Assembly: GCF_039537965.1 (NCBI RefSeq)
Contig: NZ_BAABBM010000001.1
Span: 2,703,501-2,767,500 of the forward strand
Reading direction: 5' to 3'
Length of the DNA: 64,000 nucleotides
DNA from: Sphingomonas limnosediminicola
GTDB lineage: Bacteria; Pseudomonadota; Alphaproteobacteria; Sphingomonadales; Sphingomonadaceae
In this document: positions 25,023 through 35,037 of the stretch, piece by piece
Layout of the letters: each line of letters starts with the position of its first letter
Position numbering within the stretch: the first letter of the stretch is position 1
Translations under genes and position numbers: made by a program
Notes under the pieces: model-generated
The model's input: only the letters and a program-made list of their open reading frames with translations
What the model was told of the DNA's origin: nothing
Databases searched by the model: none

Positions 25023-25913
25023 TCACTTCTTCGGGAAGAGGGCGGTGATCGCGATCCGGATGCCGTTGCTCGGCCCGCCTTCCGGAGCTTCGAAATAATG
25101 GCGGTAACCGCCCTGTATCGAGATCGGGAAAGATAAGCCGGTCTTCTTCGGCGGAAGCAGTTGCGAGACCATCAGATTCACCGGCACCGTCCACGTGTGG
25201 TGAATCCAATCGTAGGTCGTCTCCGAGTTGATGGTGAAGGTCGTGGCCTGCGGCGTCGTGTAGCTGAGGAAAGGCTGCACGTAGCTGCTGCTCACCTTGT
25301 CACGACTGCTGTCGCCGGCGACGGACCAGACGTGGTTCGCCAGCCCGCCAATGGTCCACCTTCCCGTTTGCTTGAGGACAACTGCCGTCGGTCCGGCTCC
25401 CCACTTCCCGGAGCCCAGTACTTTGTCCGTTGCCGTGCGCAGCAGCAAGGCGGGGCCGATACCCCAGATGATGCCGCTCTTGCTCGGGTGCTGCGGCGAC
25501 AACCAGAGGCTCTGGAGCGTATCGCCCAATCCGAATTGCGAGCTGCTTCGTCCGGGAGGCGCTGGAACGATATCTTTCTGCGCCAAGACCGGAAGAATGG
25601 TTCGTGAGATCAGGTTCCAGTCCGAGCTGAGCGTGATCGGTATCACGGGTTGAATGTTCAATTTGTACTGGACGCCATCTCCGTCAGGGCCACCGCCCCA
25701 ATCGACATTATTCTGAAGCGGCACGCTGATGAGCGCCGCGATCGGATTGGCGAGCTTCTTGGCGAGAGCCGCCGCTTCATCCCCAGCGCCGGAAGGAGCC
25801 GGGTCCGAACCCAGCGCCGTGACAGGCGGAGTGTCGACGGCCCGGGCATTCGCGGAAGCCGGCGCGACGACTAGCCATGAGAATACACACGCCTCGATCA
25901 AGGCAAACTTCAT
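25023..25913 (-). CDS. Outer-membrane beta-barrel protein (neuromedin U/transporter-like family)
   Basis: This 296-residue protein has a signal peptide (about 1-24), an acidic Ala-rich linker, then an antiparallel beta-barrel pattern ending in an aromatic-rich C-terminal strand. It resembles bacterial proteins labelled neuromedin U or transporter; the name is historical and the function is unknown. Separate transcription unit, about 120 bp downstream of the OmpA promoter region. Confidence 0.75.
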   Translation of the reverse strand: MKFALIEACVFSWLVVAPASANARAVDTPPVTALGSDPAPSGAGDEAAALAKKLANPIAALISVPLQNNVDWGGGPDGDGVQYKLNIQPVIPITLSSDWNLISRTILPVLAQKDIVPAPPGRSSSQFGLGDTLQSLWLSPQHPSKSGIIWGIGPALLLRTATDKVLGSGKWGAGPTAVVLKQTGRWTIGGLANHVWSVAGDSSRDKVSSSYVQPFLSYTTPQATTFTINSETTYDWIHHTWTVPVNLMVSQLLPPKKTGLSFPISIQGGYRHYFEAPEGGPSNGIRIAITALFPKK

Positions 25914-25970
25914 GGCGAGTCCTCGCTCTTCAGACCCGTAACCTGTCAGGTCGAGCCCAGCCCTAGATAT

Positions 25971-25986
25971 CCGTATTTCCCATGAG
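25971..25986 (+). promoter_or_regulatory. Motif variant CCGTATTTCCCATGAG
   Basis: Related to the TTTCCCCGAT element of the repeated motif, but with ATG in place of GAT and in the orientation opposite to the nearest gene (25023-25913, start 58 bp away). One of two orientation exceptions. Confidence 0.3.
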
Positions 25987-26026
25987 TTGATCGCGCGAAG
26001 CTACGCGCATGCATCGCGAGAAGGCG

Positions 26027-26854
26027 TTAGTGAGGCTGAGCAGCGATCGGTTGGAAAACTGTAGGCGGATTATTCTGCAGACGTACGAGCATCTGGCGCA
26101 TCGGCTCCTGAGACTCGTGAATCGTTCCATCGACCGGGCGGTTGAGATCGCTGATCAACATCAAAGCCAGCGCCGAAAGACCGAGCAAAAACGCGCTGGC
26201 GATCTCGCCTTTGCGCGATTTCATGATCGCACCGAGACCTGCCGCGGCGACGAGCGAATAGAAGATCAGTCCTAGGATAATCGTCGTCGGGATCGGAGAA
26301 CCACGGGCCGCTCGTCGAGCGGTATCGACTCTCACGACTTCAGTGCTCGATTCGACCAGCGACGTGGAGAAATCCAGATCCTTGATGCTGTCGAAAGCCG
26401 GAATGAGCGCGGTCCAAAGTTCCCGACGCAATTGATCGTCGTCTGCCATCAACCTCCTGGCGTCAGAATCCTCGCGCCGCACCTGCGCGAGGGCAAGATG
26501 GTTTTCAGCATACCGGACGAGCAGGCCAGACAGTGTCGAGCGATACGGATCCGCGAGCAACTGGGCTTTCAGATAAAGCGTTTCTATCGCGATCGCGTCT
26601 TCGCGGACCAGCTGGCGCCGCACCTCGAACCGTTCAGCCGCCATTTGAAAGGTGAAGCCGATCAGCAGGCTCAGCAATGCGTAGATCATTGAGACGACGT
26701 GGCCGGCCTGCGATTCCGACAGCCTCTCCTGCTCGCGATTGCGTTGCGTGTACCATCGATTCACGCGCGCTCCCGCCAGCGCGCAACCGACGGTGGCCAC
26801 AAAGAGCAGCAGGCCCAAGAGCCAGATCGGAGCGGTTCGGAACCATTCGCCCAT
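26027..26854 (-). CDS. DUF4239 (bestrophin-like) membrane protein, copy A
   Basis: This 275-residue protein has two N-terminal membrane helices (about 8-28 and 52-72), a soluble helical region with many Arg and Glu residues, and two C-terminal helices (about 195-245), the DUF4239 arrangement. A second copy is at 49061-49870. Role unknown; bestrophin-like folds suggest an ion channel. It lies 23 bp downstream of the BASS transporter gene, likely in one operon with it. Confidence 0.82.
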   Translation of the reverse strand: MGEWFRTAPIWLLGLLLFVATVGCALAGARVNRWYTQRNREQERLSESQAGHVVSMIYALLSLLIGFTFQMAAERFEVRRQLVREDAIAIETLYLKAQLLADPYRSTLSGLLVRYAENHLALAQVRREDSDARRLMADDDQLRRELWTALIPAFDSIKDLDFSTSLVESSTEVVRVDTARRAARGSPIPTTIILGLIFYSLVAAAGLGAIMKSRKGEIASAFLLGLSALALMLISDLNRPVDGTIHESQEPMRQMLVRLQNNPPTVFQPIAAQPH

Positions 26855-26877
26855 CGCTTAGCCTCCCATCCGCGCGG

Positions 26878-27747
26878 CTAGGGAGCGACGGGTTGCGGCG
26901 TTCGTCGCGACTTAATTGACCGCACTCCCGCCATCGTGAGTCCGAACAAGGTGCTGCAGAACAGGAACAGGATGATTGCCGCCAGAACGTGCGTGTATTG
27001 CGGATTAACTCCGGCGATTGCGACGGCAAGCGAGGGATGTCGTGTCGATGCAGCTTCCGCGAGAGTCTTTCGATTGGCCGGGTCCGGACCACCGAGCGCG
27101 TAGCCGGCCGCGACTCCCGCGGCCATGGTTGCAATAATCACAAAGACGGTTCCATCGCCGGTCAGCGGCATGAACTCCCGCGCAAATCGCACGAAAATCA
27201 GCAGCACGATCAGCACAGTTCCGACCAGTCCGACGAATTTCACGGCGGGAGCCAAGCGTTCCGCCAAGCGCTGCCGCGCCGCATTGATCGCGACCCCGAC
27301 AAGGAGGGGCAGAAAGACATTGATGAAAATGAACTTTGCGACGAGGTCCATCGGAACCTTGAAGGTATGCGGACTGATCAGCTTCAACACCTCGGCGGTT
27401 GCGGGAATGGTCACCAGCGCCGACAGAATCACGGCAGCATAGGTGCCAACGACGTAGCTTCGCTCCGCTTCTGTCCGGAGCATCTTCAATGGCGCCGATG
27501 CCGCGAGCGGCGATGCCGCCATCAGAATCAGGCCGGCCCTGGTCGAGGGCGGGATGGACAGCAGCAGGCAGAGCGCGACCGCGACCGCAGGGACGATTAC
27601 GTTCACTGCGACGATCGCTTTCAAAAGAATCGCCGGCCGGCCGAACATGTACGTCAGGTCGCTCCAGCGGCTTTGCATGCCCACCGACAGCACGATTGCG
27701 ATCAGGCTCAGCTGAAGCGCGAGGAGGAAGATTTCCTGGGTGCTCAT
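26878..27747 (-). CDS. BASS-family (bile acid:sodium symporter-like) transporter, copy A
   Basis: This 289-residue protein has about nine or ten hydrophobic helices and the pattern of the BASS/arsenite-permease-related family. The ATG at 27747 (MSTQEIFLLALQ) begins directly at the first helix. BASS members use the sodium gradient to import organic anions such as pantoate, pyruvate or bile acids; the substrate here is unknown. Paired with DUF4239 copy A downstream; a second BASS gene is at 54414. Confidence 0.82.
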   Translation of the reverse strand: MSTQEIFLLALQLSLIAIVLSVGMQSRWSDLTYMFGRPAILLKAIVAVNVIVPAVAVALCLLLSIPPSTRAGLILMAASPLAASAPLKMLRTEAERSYVVGTYAAVILSALVTIPATAEVLKLISPHTFKVPMDLVAKFIFINVFLPLLVGVAINAARQRLAERLAPAVKFVGLVGTVLIVLLIFVRFAREFMPLTGDGTVFVIIATMAAGVAAGYALGGPDPANRKTLAEAASTRHPSLAVAIAGVNPQYTHVLAAIILFLFCSTLFGLTMAGVRSIKSRRTPQPVAP

Positions 27748-27795
27748 GATTGGGTTAACGCGACTAGGACATACAGTCCGCTGACACCCGCTGCT

Positions 27796-27813
27796 CATCA
27801 GGAAAACTCCCGA
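27796..27813 (-). promoter_or_regulatory. Repeated motif upstream of BASS copy A
   Basis: The minus strand reads TCGGGAGTTTTCCTGATG, in the common orientation, 49 nt before the start codon at 27747. Confidence 0.45.
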
Positions 27814-27841
27814 CATGAGACAGGCATATCCCCCTTAGGGC

Positions 27842-28168
27842 TTAAGCATTTTGACGCAGCAAATCGTGATGCGGGTCGCCGTCCGCCTGCCGAATAGACG
27901 CGAGAAGGCGCCTGCCTTTTTCGCTGACCACGTGCGTCCTATTCGGAGTGAAAGTAAGGAACCCTGCCTTGGAAAGGCACATGCGCGCCCAGTGAATCCG
28001 ACTGAAGAGAAGGGTCACCGTGCAGGCAGGGATAAGTTGGCTGGCCTCTTCGTCGGTGATCCCGAACTTCGCTTTGATCGCCGGGATGCACTGGTTGATG
28101 CTCGTTGCTCCCTGTTCGAAAAGCTCCAGAACGGGCAGCATCAGTGAGGGATATTCGGGCATGGGCAT
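27842..28168 (-). CDS. Stand-alone Mrr-type N-terminal winged-helix protein
   Basis: This 108-residue protein matches the Mrr_N winged-helix domain (LPVLELFEQGATS, later HWARMCLSKAGFLTFTPN and SEKGRRLLAS). In restriction enzymes of the Mrr family this domain precedes a nuclease domain, which is absent here. It may act as a DNA-binding regulator. Motif upstream at 28203-28221. Confidence 0.75.
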   Translation of the reverse strand: MPMPEYPSLMLPVLELFEQGATSINQCIPAIKAKFGITDEEASQLIPACTVTLLFSRIHWARMCLSKAGFLTFTPNRTHVVSEKGRRLLASIRQADGDPHHDLLRQNA

Positions 28169-28202
28169 GATGATCCCTGCTGCGCCCGGCGAAGTCCCGC
28201 AC

Positions 28203-28221
28203 CCATCGGGAGATTCCCCGA
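28203..28221 (-). promoter_or_regulatory. Repeated motif upstream of the Mrr_N gene
   Basis: The minus strand reads TCGGGGAATCTCCCGATGG, a near-perfect palindrome, 34 nt before the start at 28168 and just beyond the GFA stop. Confidence 0.55.
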
Positions 28222-28228
28222 AGGGAAG

Positions 28229-28627
28229 CTAATCCCAATGCTCGATGTCGTCGCCGGTGATGGCGAGCCAGGCGGGCATGCGTCCTTCGTAGACCGAATA
28301 TTCGGGCTGCGGGAAAGCAGGGTCGGCGAAGGCGCCGACGGGGATGGCGGTGAGGCCGGGCATGCTGTCGAGGAAATAGGCGACGGTCGAGCCGCAACTG
28401 GGGCAGAAGCGGAAGGTGGCGCTGGAGCCGCCTTCGTTGGCTTTGGTCCATTCGCGATGGTCGCCGGTGAATTCGACTTCGTCGTCGGGCCAGCGCGCCT
28501 GGTAGGCGAAGGCGCTTCCGCTGCGGCGCTTGCAGTTGAGGCAGTGGCAGACTGACACGCGTGTCGGGTCGCCGGTGCAGGTCACGTGCAATTGCCCGCA
28601 GGCGCAGCTTGCTTCCCAACTACTCAT
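28229..28627 (-). CDS. GFA-family (glutathione-dependent formaldehyde-activating-like) zinc protein
   Basis: This 132-residue protein has the GFA cysteine pattern: Cys8 and Cys10, Cys27, Cys29 and Cys32, then Cys75 and Cys78 (FCPSCGS). Members bind zinc; some use glutathione adducts, most are uncharacterised. It follows the SDR gene on the same strand with 10 bp between them, so the two are probably co-transcribed. Confidence 0.85.
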   Translation of the reverse strand: MSSWEASCACGQLHVTCTGDPTRVSVCHCLNCKRRSGSAFAYQARWPDDEVEFTGDHREWTKANEGGSSATFRFCPSCGSTVAYFLDSMPGLTAIPVGAFADPAFPQPEYSVYEGRMPAWLAITGDDIEHWD

Positions 28628-28637
28628 TGCGGTCGCC

Positions 28638-29390
28638 TCAGAGCATCCTCAGTTCAAACTTGCGCGTCGTCGGGTGGCTGCTGGCGAGGCCACCGTCGAC
28701 CACGATCGCGGCGCCGTTGACGTAGCTGGACTCGTCCGACGCGAGGAACAGAGCGGCGTTGGCGATTTCGATCGGCTGGCCGCCGCGGCGCAGCGGGTTG
28801 AGGTCGCCAAGGCGATCCTCGCGGCCGGTCGCGCGGGCGAGGTCGTAGATGTCCTTGGTCATACCGGTCTCGATCAGGCCCGGGCAGATGGCGTTCACGC
28901 GGACGCCGCTACCAGCAAGCTGCTGCGCGGCGGTCTGGACTAGGTTGATGACGCCCGCTTTCGAGGCCGAATAGGCCGCGCCGCCCGCGCCGGAGCGGAT
29001 GCCGGCGACGCTTGCGGTGCAGACGATCGATCCGCCGCCGCGCCTGGCGATCTCGGGCGCGGCATATTTGATCGCGAGGAACGGGCCGATGAGATTGATA
29101 CGCAGGATTTCCGCCCAATCATCGGCGGTCTGATCGCGGATGGTAGTGAGGCCGCCGGAAATGCCGGCGTTGGCGAAGAAGATGTCGATGCCGCCATGCG
29201 TGGCGACGGCTTGGTCGACGAGCGCCTTCACTTGCGCTTCGTCGCCAGCGTCGGTGGTAAGGTCCGCGCCCTGGCTGACGTCGGCGCCGAGGACGGTCGC
29301 GCCCTCGCTTCGGAACAAGTCTACGGTTGCCTTGCCGATGCCGGAAGCAGCGCCCGTCACCACCGCTACCTTGCCCGTTAGCCTTGCCAT
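28638..29390 (-). CDS. Short-chain dehydrogenase/reductase
   Basis: This 250-residue classical SDR has the cofactor motif TGAASGIG at about residues 12-19, an NAG strand motif, and the YSASK catalytic pair. The ATG at 29390 starts just before the Rossmann fold; the upstream extension to 29495 overlaps the acyl-CoA dehydrogenase promoter. Substrate unknown; its neighbours suggest hydroxyacyl or alcohol oxidation. Divergent from the ACAD gene, 46 bp apart. Confidence 0.88.
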   Translation of the reverse strand: MARLTGKVAVVTGAASGIGKATVDLFRSEGATVLGADVSQGADLTTDAGDEAQVKALVDQAVATHGGIDIFFANAGISGGLTTIRDQTADDWAEILRINLIGPFLAIKYAAPEIARRGGGSIVCTASVAGIRSGAGGAAYSASKAGVINLVQTAAQQLAGSGVRVNAICPGLIETGMTKDIYDLARATGREDRLGDLNPLRRGGQPIEIANAALFLASDESSYVNGAAIVVDGGLASSHPTTRKFELRML

Positions 29391-29436
29391 TTTGACGTCA
29401 TAGCCACGGCTGCGAACAACTGATAGGCGCTCAGCC

Positions 29437-30672
29437 ATGGATTTCAGCCTTGGGCCCGCCGAAACCCAGTGGCGCGACCGGGTCCGCGCCTTCATGGACG
29501 AGCATGTTCGTCCGCGTGACCGCGACTATCACGCGCAGCAGCGCGAGGGCGAGCGCTGGAAGGTGCTTCCGGTCGTCGAAGAGCTGAAGGAGCAGGCGCG
29601 CGGCCAGGGGCTGTGGAACTTGTTCATGCCGCCATCGCACGGCGCAACCCCTGTCGACGACAGCTTCAAGTTCGAAGGGCCGGCGCTTTCCAACCTCGAA
29701 TATGCATTCTGCGCCGAGGAGATGGGGCGCTTTCTGTGGGCGTCAGAAGTGTTCAACTGCTCCGCGCCGGACACCGGCAACATGGAGGTGCTCAACCGCT
29801 ACGGCACGCGCGAGCAGAAGGACGAGTGGCTCAAGCCGTTGATGGACGGCGACATCCGCTCCGCCTTCCTGATGACGGAGCCGGACGTCGCCTCTTCGGA
29901 CGCGACGAACATCAAGTGCAGCATCGAAATGCGCGGCAACGAATATGTGGTCAACGGCCGCAAATGGTGGTCGAGCGGGGCGGGCGATCCGCGCTGCAAG
30001 GTCGCCATCCTGATGGGCAAGACGGATCCGTCGGCGGAGACGCACAAGCAGCAGTCGATGATCCTGGTCCCGCTTGATGCGCCGGGTGTGAACATCAAGC
30101 GGCATTTGCCGGTGTTTGGCTACGACGACGCACCGCACGGGCACATGGAGATCGAGCTGACCGACGTGCGCGTGCCGCCGTCGAACATGCTGCTCGGCGA
30201 GGGCAGGGGTTTCGAGATTGCGCAGGGACGGCTTGGGCCGGGGCGCATCCACCACTGCATGCGCACCATCGGCGCGGCCGAGGAAGCGCTCGCCGCGATG
30301 GTCAAGCGGCTGATGTCGCGCGCGGCGTTCGGCAAGACGATCGCCGAGCAGGGCGTGTGGGAAGAGCGCGTCGCCAATGCGCGCATCGATATCGAGATGA
30401 CGCGGCTGCTGTGCCTGAAGGCTGCCGACATGATGGATCGCGCGGGCAACAAGGCGGCGCAGGGCGAGATCGCGATGATCAAGGTCGCGGCGCCGATCAT
30501 GGCGCTGAAGATCATCGACGACGCGATCCAGGCATTCGGCGCGGCGGGCGTTTCGGAGGATGCGGGGCTGGCGCGGGCCTATTCGCAGATCCGCACGCTG
30601 CGGCTGGCGGATGGGCCGGACGAGGTGCACCGGCGCGCAATCGCCCGGCTCGAGTACAAGAAGCATCGATGA
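29437..30672 (+). CDS. Acyl-CoA dehydrogenase family protein
   Basis: This 411-residue FAD-dependent protein has the N-terminal helical domain, the mid beta-domain with [11 protein letters not shown], and a C-terminal helical domain ending near [15 protein letters not shown], a pattern of the ACAD10/11-like branch. It oxidises acyl-CoAs at the alpha-beta position. Its stop overlaps the ATG of the following aminoglycoside-phosphotransferase-like gene; in ACAD10/11 the two activities occur in one protein, so they probably work together on hydroxy-acyl-CoAs. Confidence 0.9.
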   Translation: MDFSLGPAETQWRDRVRAFMDEHVRPRDRDYHAQQREGERWKVLPVVEELKEQARGQGLWNLFMPPSHGATPVDDSFKFEGPALSNLEYAFCAEEMGRFLWASEVFNCSAPDTGNMEVLNRYGTREQKDEWLKPLMDGDIRSAFLMTEPDVASSDATNIKCSIEMRGNEYVVNGRKWWSSGAGDPRCKVAILMGKTDPSAETHKQQSMILVPLDAPGVNIKRHLPVFGYDDAPHGHMEIELTDVRVPPSNMLLGEGRGFEIAQGRLGPGRIHHCMRTIGAAEEALAAMVKRLMSRAAFGKTIAEQGVWEERVANARIDIEMTRLLCLKAADMMDRAGNKAAQGEIAMIKVAAPIMALKIIDDAIQAFGAAGVSEDAGLARAYSQIRTLRLADGPDEVHRRAIARLEYKKHR

Positions 30673-31688
30673 GCGAGCAGCCGCTCGACGAAAAAGCCCT
30701 GCAGCGCTGGCTGAGCGCGAATATCGAGGGCTTCCAGGGCCCGATCGACCTCACCAAATTTCCGTCGGGCCAATCGAACCCGACCTATCGCATTCGCGCG
30801 GCGTCGGGCGATTATGTGCTTCGGCGCAAGCCGTTCGGGCAGCTGTTGCCGTCGGCGCATGCCGTGGACCGCGAGTACCGCCTTCTTTCGGGACTGTACC
30901 CGCTGGGTTTCCCGGTGCCGCAGCCGCTCGCCATCTGCGACAATCCTGCAGTTATCGGCGCGATCTTCTATGTGATGGAGCTGGCGAAGGGTCGACCTTA
31001 CGCGAATGGCGCGCTGCCGGAGTTCGACCCGGAGACGCGGCGACGGATGTACGAGCAATTGGTGGACACGCTCGCCGACCTGCACGTCATCGATCCCGAG
31101 ACCGCAGAGCTCGGCGATTTCGGCAAGCCGGGCAATTATTTCGAGCGGCAAGTGATGCGCTGGACCCGCCAATATCGCGACAGCGAGACCGACTATATTC
31201 CGGAGGTGGAGCGGCTGATCGCTTTCCTTCCCGAGACGATCCCGCAGCAATCGCGAACCTCGATCGTCCATGGCGACTATCGCATCGACAATGTGGTGTT
31301 CGACGGAGACGGCACGTTGACCGCCGTCTTGGACTGGGAACTCGCGACCCTCGGTGATCCGGTGGCGGATTTTTCATATCTCGCGATGCAGTGGATGATG
31401 CCGGCGGATGGCGGCGCGGGTCTCGGCGGGCTGGATCTTGCCGCGCTCGGCATTCCCAGCCTCGACGAGATTGTCGCGCGTTATTCGGAGCGTTCAGGCG
31501 TGCCGGTCGCAGGCGAGCTCGACTGGTATTTCGCTTACAACCTGTTCCGGCTGACCGGCATCGTCCAGGGCATCAAGAAGAGGGTGCTCGACGGAACGGC
31601 GAGCCATGCTCGCGCGGAGGAAATGGCGAAGCGCGTGCCGATGCTCGCGCAGGCCGCCTGGCGCTTCGCCCAAAAGGCTGGCGCCTAA
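30669..31688 (+). CDS. APH-family kinase (ACAD10/11-type phosphotransferase)
   Basis: This 339-residue protein has the aminoglycoside phosphotransferase fold: nucleotide-binding segment YVLRRKP, catalytic HGDYRIDN and Mg-binding [11 protein letters not shown]. It overlaps the ACAD stop by 4 bp (ATGA). In ACAD10/11 systems this kinase phosphorylates a 4-hydroxyacyl-CoA so that the dehydrogenase part can eliminate phosphate; that role is inferred by synteny. It ends tail-to-tail with paaG; the two stops share bases 31685-31688. Confidence 0.85.
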   Translation: MSEQPLDEKALQRWLSANIEGFQGPIDLTKFPSGQSNPTYRIRAASGDYVLRRKPFGQLLPSAHAVDREYRLLSGLYPLGFPVPQPLAICDNPAVIGAIFYVMELAKGRPYANGALPEFDPETRRRMYEQLVDTLADLHVIDPETAELGDFGKPGNYFERQVMRWTRQYRDSETDYIPEVERLIAFLPETIPQQSRTSIVHGDYRIDNVVFDGDGTLTAVLDWELATLGDPVADFSYLAMQWMMPADGGAGLGGLDLAALGIPSLDEIVARYSERSGVPVAGELDWYFAYNLFRLTGIVQGIKKRVLDGTASHARAEEMAKRVPMLAQAAWRFAQKAGA

Positions 31689-32464
31689 CGCCCCCTGAAG
31701 GTGGGGGTGCGCTTTTCGAGGAATGCAGCGACGCCCTCGCGATAATCCTCGGTGAAGCCGAGCCGGCCCATCTCGTCTCGCTGGAGCTCGAGTTCTTCGT
31801 CTAGGGTGCGCGAGCTTGTGGTACGGATGATCGACTTGATCGCAGCGAGGCCGAGTGGCGGAAGCGATGCGAGCTTCTCTGCGATGCGGTCCACCTCGGC
31901 GTCGAGCGCGTCGGCATCGACCGCTTTCCAGATCAGGCCCCAATCGGCGGCCTGCTCGGCCATCAGCGGTTCGCCGGTCAGCGCGAGGCCGAGCGCGCGG
32001 GCCTGGCCGACCATGCGCGGCAGGTGCCAGCTACCGCCGCTGTCGGGAATGAGGCCGAGGGCGGAGAAGCTCTGGATAAACTTCGTCTCCTTCGCGGCGA
32101 CGACGATGTCGCAGGCGAGGGCGACGTTGGCGCCGGCGCCTGCCGCGACGCCGTTGACCCGCGCGATCACCGGCTGAGGCAGCGTCGTCAGAATGCGGAT
32201 GAGCGGGTTCCAGCTTACTTCCACCGTTTGGCCGAGATCGACCACTTCGCCGGGCGCAACCGCACGGTCGTTAAGATCCTGTCCGGCGCAGAAGCCGCGA
32301 CCGGCGCCGGTGAGGATGACGACGCGCGCATCGCCGAGGTTCGCGAGGGCATCGCGCAGTTCCTCATGCATTTTCGCGGTGAAGCTGTTCAGCCGGTCTG
32401 GCCGGTTAAGCGTGATGCGGGCGATCGGGCCGTCCGCCTTGAAGTCGATGGTCTCGTAAGCCAT
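31685..32464 (-). CDS. paaG: PaaG: ring-1,2-epoxyphenylacetyl-CoA isomerase
   Basis: This 259-residue crotonase-fold enzyme closely matches PaaG, with AGRGFCAGQDLNDR, NGVAAGAGANVALA and GLIPDSGGSW. PaaG converts the epoxide made by PaaABCE into the oxepin form. The ATG at 32464 is the family start; the longer reading to 32569 has a poor leader. It is divergent from paaI, with 25 bp between the two start codons. Confidence 0.92.
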   Translation of the reverse strand: MAYETIDFKADGPIARITLNRPDRLNSFTAKMHEELRDALANLGDARVVILTGAGRGFCAGQDLNDRAVAPGEVVDLGQTVEVSWNPLIRILTTLPQPVIARVNGVAAGAGANVALACDIVVAAKETKFIQSFSALGLIPDSGGSWHLPRMVGQARALGLALTGEPLMAEQAADWGLIWKAVDADALDAEVDRIAEKLASLPPLGLAAIKSIIRTTSSRTLDEELELQRDEMGRLGFTEDYREGVAAFLEKRTPTFRGR

Positions 32465-32489
32465 GCCCTGAATTAGCGAAGGAGGGGGC

Positions 32490-32915
32490 GTGGACGCAAA
32501 CGAACTGGCCAGGCGGGTCGCCGACCACATGCTGGCCGCGGAAGGGACGGGGCCGGCGTGGGACCTCAAGATCGAGGAAGTACGCGAGGATTATGCGCGA
32601 GTGTCGATGGTCGTGCGTGCCGAAATGCTGAACGGCCACGGCTTCGCGCACGGCGGAATGATCTTCGCGCTCGCCGACAGCGCCTTCGCTTACGTCTGCA
32701 ATGGCGCCAACCACGCGAGCATGGCGGCGCAGGCGTCGATCGTCTTCCTCGACAAGGTCCGCGAAGGCGAGACGCTCATCGCCGAAGCGACGGAGGTGGC
32801 GCGAGAGGGTCGTGCGGGCGTGACGCGGGTCGCGGTCAGCGCCGGCGATGGGCGAAAGGTCGCCGAGTTTACCGGATACTCGCGGACACTTGGCGGCCGG
32901 GTGGTAGATATTTGA
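32490..32915 (+). CDS. paaI: PaaI hotdog thioesterase
   Basis: This 141-residue hotdog-fold thioesterase uses a GTG start and carries GHGFAHGGMIFALADS, the active-site helix of PaaI enzymes. PaaI hydrolyses dead-end aromatic acyl-CoAs to release CoA. Thirty-two base pairs separate it from paaA, likely in one operon with paaABC-E. Confidence 0.9.
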   Translation: MDANELARRVADHMLAAEGTGPAWDLKIEEVREDYARVSMVVRAEMLNGHGFAHGGMIFALADSAFAYVCNGANHASMAAQASIVFLDKVREGETLIAEATEVAREGRAGVTRVAVSAGDGRKVAEFTGYSRTLGGRVVDI

Positions 32916-32947
32916 ACGTTCGGCGCTGACGGACTACATCGACCGCC

Positions 32948-33928
32948 ATGTACACGACCGAGCTTCAGAAGACCGCCAAGATCGAGAATCTCGAGGACCC
33001 GAAGCTCCTCGAGGCGTTCGAGGCGCGGGTTGCGGCGGATGAGTTCATCGAGCCCAAGGATTGGATGCCCGAGGCGTACCGGCGTACGCTGACGCGGCAA
33101 ATCTCGCAGCATGCACATTCCGAGATTGTCGGCATGCTTCCCGAGGGGAATTGGATCACCCGGGCGCCTTCGCTTCGGCGCAAGGCCATCTTGCTCGCAA
33201 AGGTCCAGGACGAGGCGGGACACGGCCTCTACCTCTATTGCGCCGCCGAGACGCTCGGCACGAGCCGCGAGCAGATGATCGAGGCGCTGCATTCGGGCAA
33301 AGCCAAATACTCGACGATCTTCAATTATCCGACGCTTACCTGGGCGGACATCGGCGCGATCGGCTGGCTGGTCGACGGTGCGGCGATCATGAATCAGGTG
33401 CCGCTGCAGCGGACGAGCTACGGTCCCTATGCCCGCGCGATGGTGCGGGTCTGCAAGGAAGAAAGCTTCCACCAGCGCCAGGGCTACGAGATCATGATCG
33501 CGCTGGCCAACGGCACGCCTGAGCAGAAACGCATGGCGCAGGACGCGATCAACCGCTGGTGGTGGCCGAGCCTGATGATGTTCGGTCCGCCGGACGAAAA
33601 CAGCCCGAACACCGCGCAGTCGATGCGCTGGCGGATCAAGCGCGAGACGAATGACGAGCTTCGCCAGAAGTTCGTCGACATCACGGTGCCGCAGGCGGAT
33701 TTCCTGAACCTCACGGTGCCCGACGCCGACCTCAAGTGGAACGAGGAAAAGGGCGGCTACGACTTCGGCGAGATCGACTGGGAGGAATTCTACTCGGTCG
33801 TGCGCGGCGAAGGACCGGTTGCGAAGGAGCGCATGAAGGCGCGCCGCGATGCCTGGGACAATGGCGCCTGGGTTCGCGAAGCGGCCGACGCGCATGAAGC
33901 CAAGCGCCGCGCAAGGAAGGCCGCGTGA
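32948..33928 (+). CDS. paaA: Phenylacetyl-CoA epoxidase subunit A
   Basis: This 326-residue catalytic diiron subunit has helices bearing Glu and His ligands ([33 protein letters not shown]). With PaaB and PaaC it forms the oxygenase that epoxidises phenylacetyl-CoA. First of four adjacent genes A-B-C-E. Confidence 0.96.
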   Translation: MYTTELQKTAKIENLEDPKLLEAFEARVAADEFIEPKDWMPEAYRRTLTRQISQHAHSEIVGMLPEGNWITRAPSLRRKAILLAKVQDEAGHGLYLYCAAETLGTSREQMIEALHSGKAKYSTIFNYPTLTWADIGAIGWLVDGAAIMNQVPLQRTSYGPYARAMVRVCKEESFHQRQGYEIMIALANGTPEQKRMAQDAINRWWWPSLMMFGPPDENSPNTAQSMRWRIKRETNDELRQKFVDITVPQADFLNLTVPDADLKWNEEKGGYDFGEIDWEEFYSVVRGEGPVAKERMKARRDAWDNGAWVREAADAHEAKRRARKAA

Positions 33929-34209
33929 GTGGCGATTGGCCGCTCTGGGAAGTCTTCGTCCGTGCCAAGGGCGGCCTTTCGCATCGCCATGTTGGCAGCG
34001 TTCATGCTCCTGACGCGGAGCTCGCGCTCCGGCATGCGCGGGACACGTACACGCGGCGCCTCGAAGGGGTGAGCCTGTGGGTGGTGCCGTCGGCGGAGAT
34101 CGTCGCGAGCGATCCTGACGAGGCGGGCGAGATGTTCGAGCCAGCGGAGAGCAAGATCTACCGCCATCCGACGTTCTACGACATCCCGGACGAGGTGAAG
34201 CACATCTAA
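33925..34209 (+). CDS. paaB: Phenylacetyl-CoA epoxidase subunit B
   Basis: This 94-residue subunit contains [18 protein letters not shown], the conserved PaaB start. It overlaps the paaA stop by 4 bp and shares its last base with the paaC start (TAATG). It bridges PaaAC heterodimers in the multicomponent oxygenase. Confidence 0.96.
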   Translation: MSGDWPLWEVFVRAKGGLSHRHVGSVHAPDAELALRHARDTYTRRLEGVSLWVVPSAEIVASDPDEAGEMFEPAESKIYRHPTFYDIPDEVKHI

Positions 34210-35036
34210 TGGCGCCTTCGCTGCCGCCAATCCGGCCGGAGGACGAAGTCGTGGCGGAAAAGCTGCCGCCGCACGGTGCCTTCGATCTGCGCGACGACGA
34301 GCCGCATGGCGCGGTTCGCAAGGAATATCTGCTGCGCCTTGGCGACGATTCGCTCGTGCTTGGGCAGCGGGTGAGCGAGTGGTGCGGGCATGGGCCGGTG
34401 CTCGAGGTCGATATTAGCCTGGCGAATTTGGCGCTTGACCTGGTGGGGCAGGCGACATTGCTTTTGAACGCGGCCGGCGATGGCGACCAGCTCGCCTTTC
34501 ATCGCGACGTGCTGGACTTCCACAATTGCCTGCTGGTCGAGCAGCCGAACGGCGACTTCGCGCAGACGATCGCGCGGCATCTGCTCTACACGACCTGGCA
34601 GCACATGCTGTTTCAGCGGCTACAGCAATCGAGCGACCAGTTCCTGCGCGAGTTTGCGCACAAGGCAGTGAAGGAAGTCGCTTATCACCGTGAGATTGCG
34701 GCGGAGTGGACGATCCGGCTCGGCGACGGGACGGGAGAGAGCGCGCGGCGGATGTCCGAAGGGCTGGAGTGGAACTGGCGCTTCGTGCCCGAGCTGTTCG
34801 AGGTCGACGAGGTCATGCAGGGCGCGATCGACGGCGGCATCGCGCCGGACCCCCGCGCATTCGAGGAGGAATATCGGTCGGCTATCGCAGCGGTGCTGGC
34901 CGAGGCGCAGCTTCAGCAGCCTGCCGATCAGCGCGCGATCCTTGGCGGGCGGCGCGGGCACCACAGCGAACATCTCGGCCACTTGCTCGCGGTGATGCAG
35001 TTCCTGCCGCGCACCTACCCCGACGCGACCTGGTAG
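34209..35036 (+). CDS. paaC: Phenylacetyl-CoA epoxidase subunit C
   Basis: This 275-residue protein is a structural homologue of PaaA without a full diiron site; it holds the catalytic subunit. Typical region KEVAYHREIAAEWTIRLGDG. It is followed directly by paaE; no paaD-like gene lies between. Confidence 0.95.
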   Translation: MAPSLPPIRPEDEVVAEKLPPHGAFDLRDDEPHGAVRKEYLLRLGDDSLVLGQRVSEWCGHGPVLEVDISLANLALDLVGQATLLLNAAGDGDQLAFHRDVLDFHNCLLVEQPNGDFAQTIARHLLYTTWQHMLFQRLQQSSDQFLREFAHKAVKEVAYHREIAAEWTIRLGDGTGESARRMSEGLEWNWRFVPELFEVDEVMQGAIDGGIAPDPRAFEEEYRSAIAAVLAEAQLQQPADQRAILGGRRGHHSEHLGHLLAVMQFLPRTYPDATW

Positions 35037-35037
35037 G

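Noticed and set aside
32690..34321. Minus-strand open frame covering paaA and paaB
   Set aside because: Low-complexity Arg/His-rich translation without domains; paaA and paaB on the other strand are certain.
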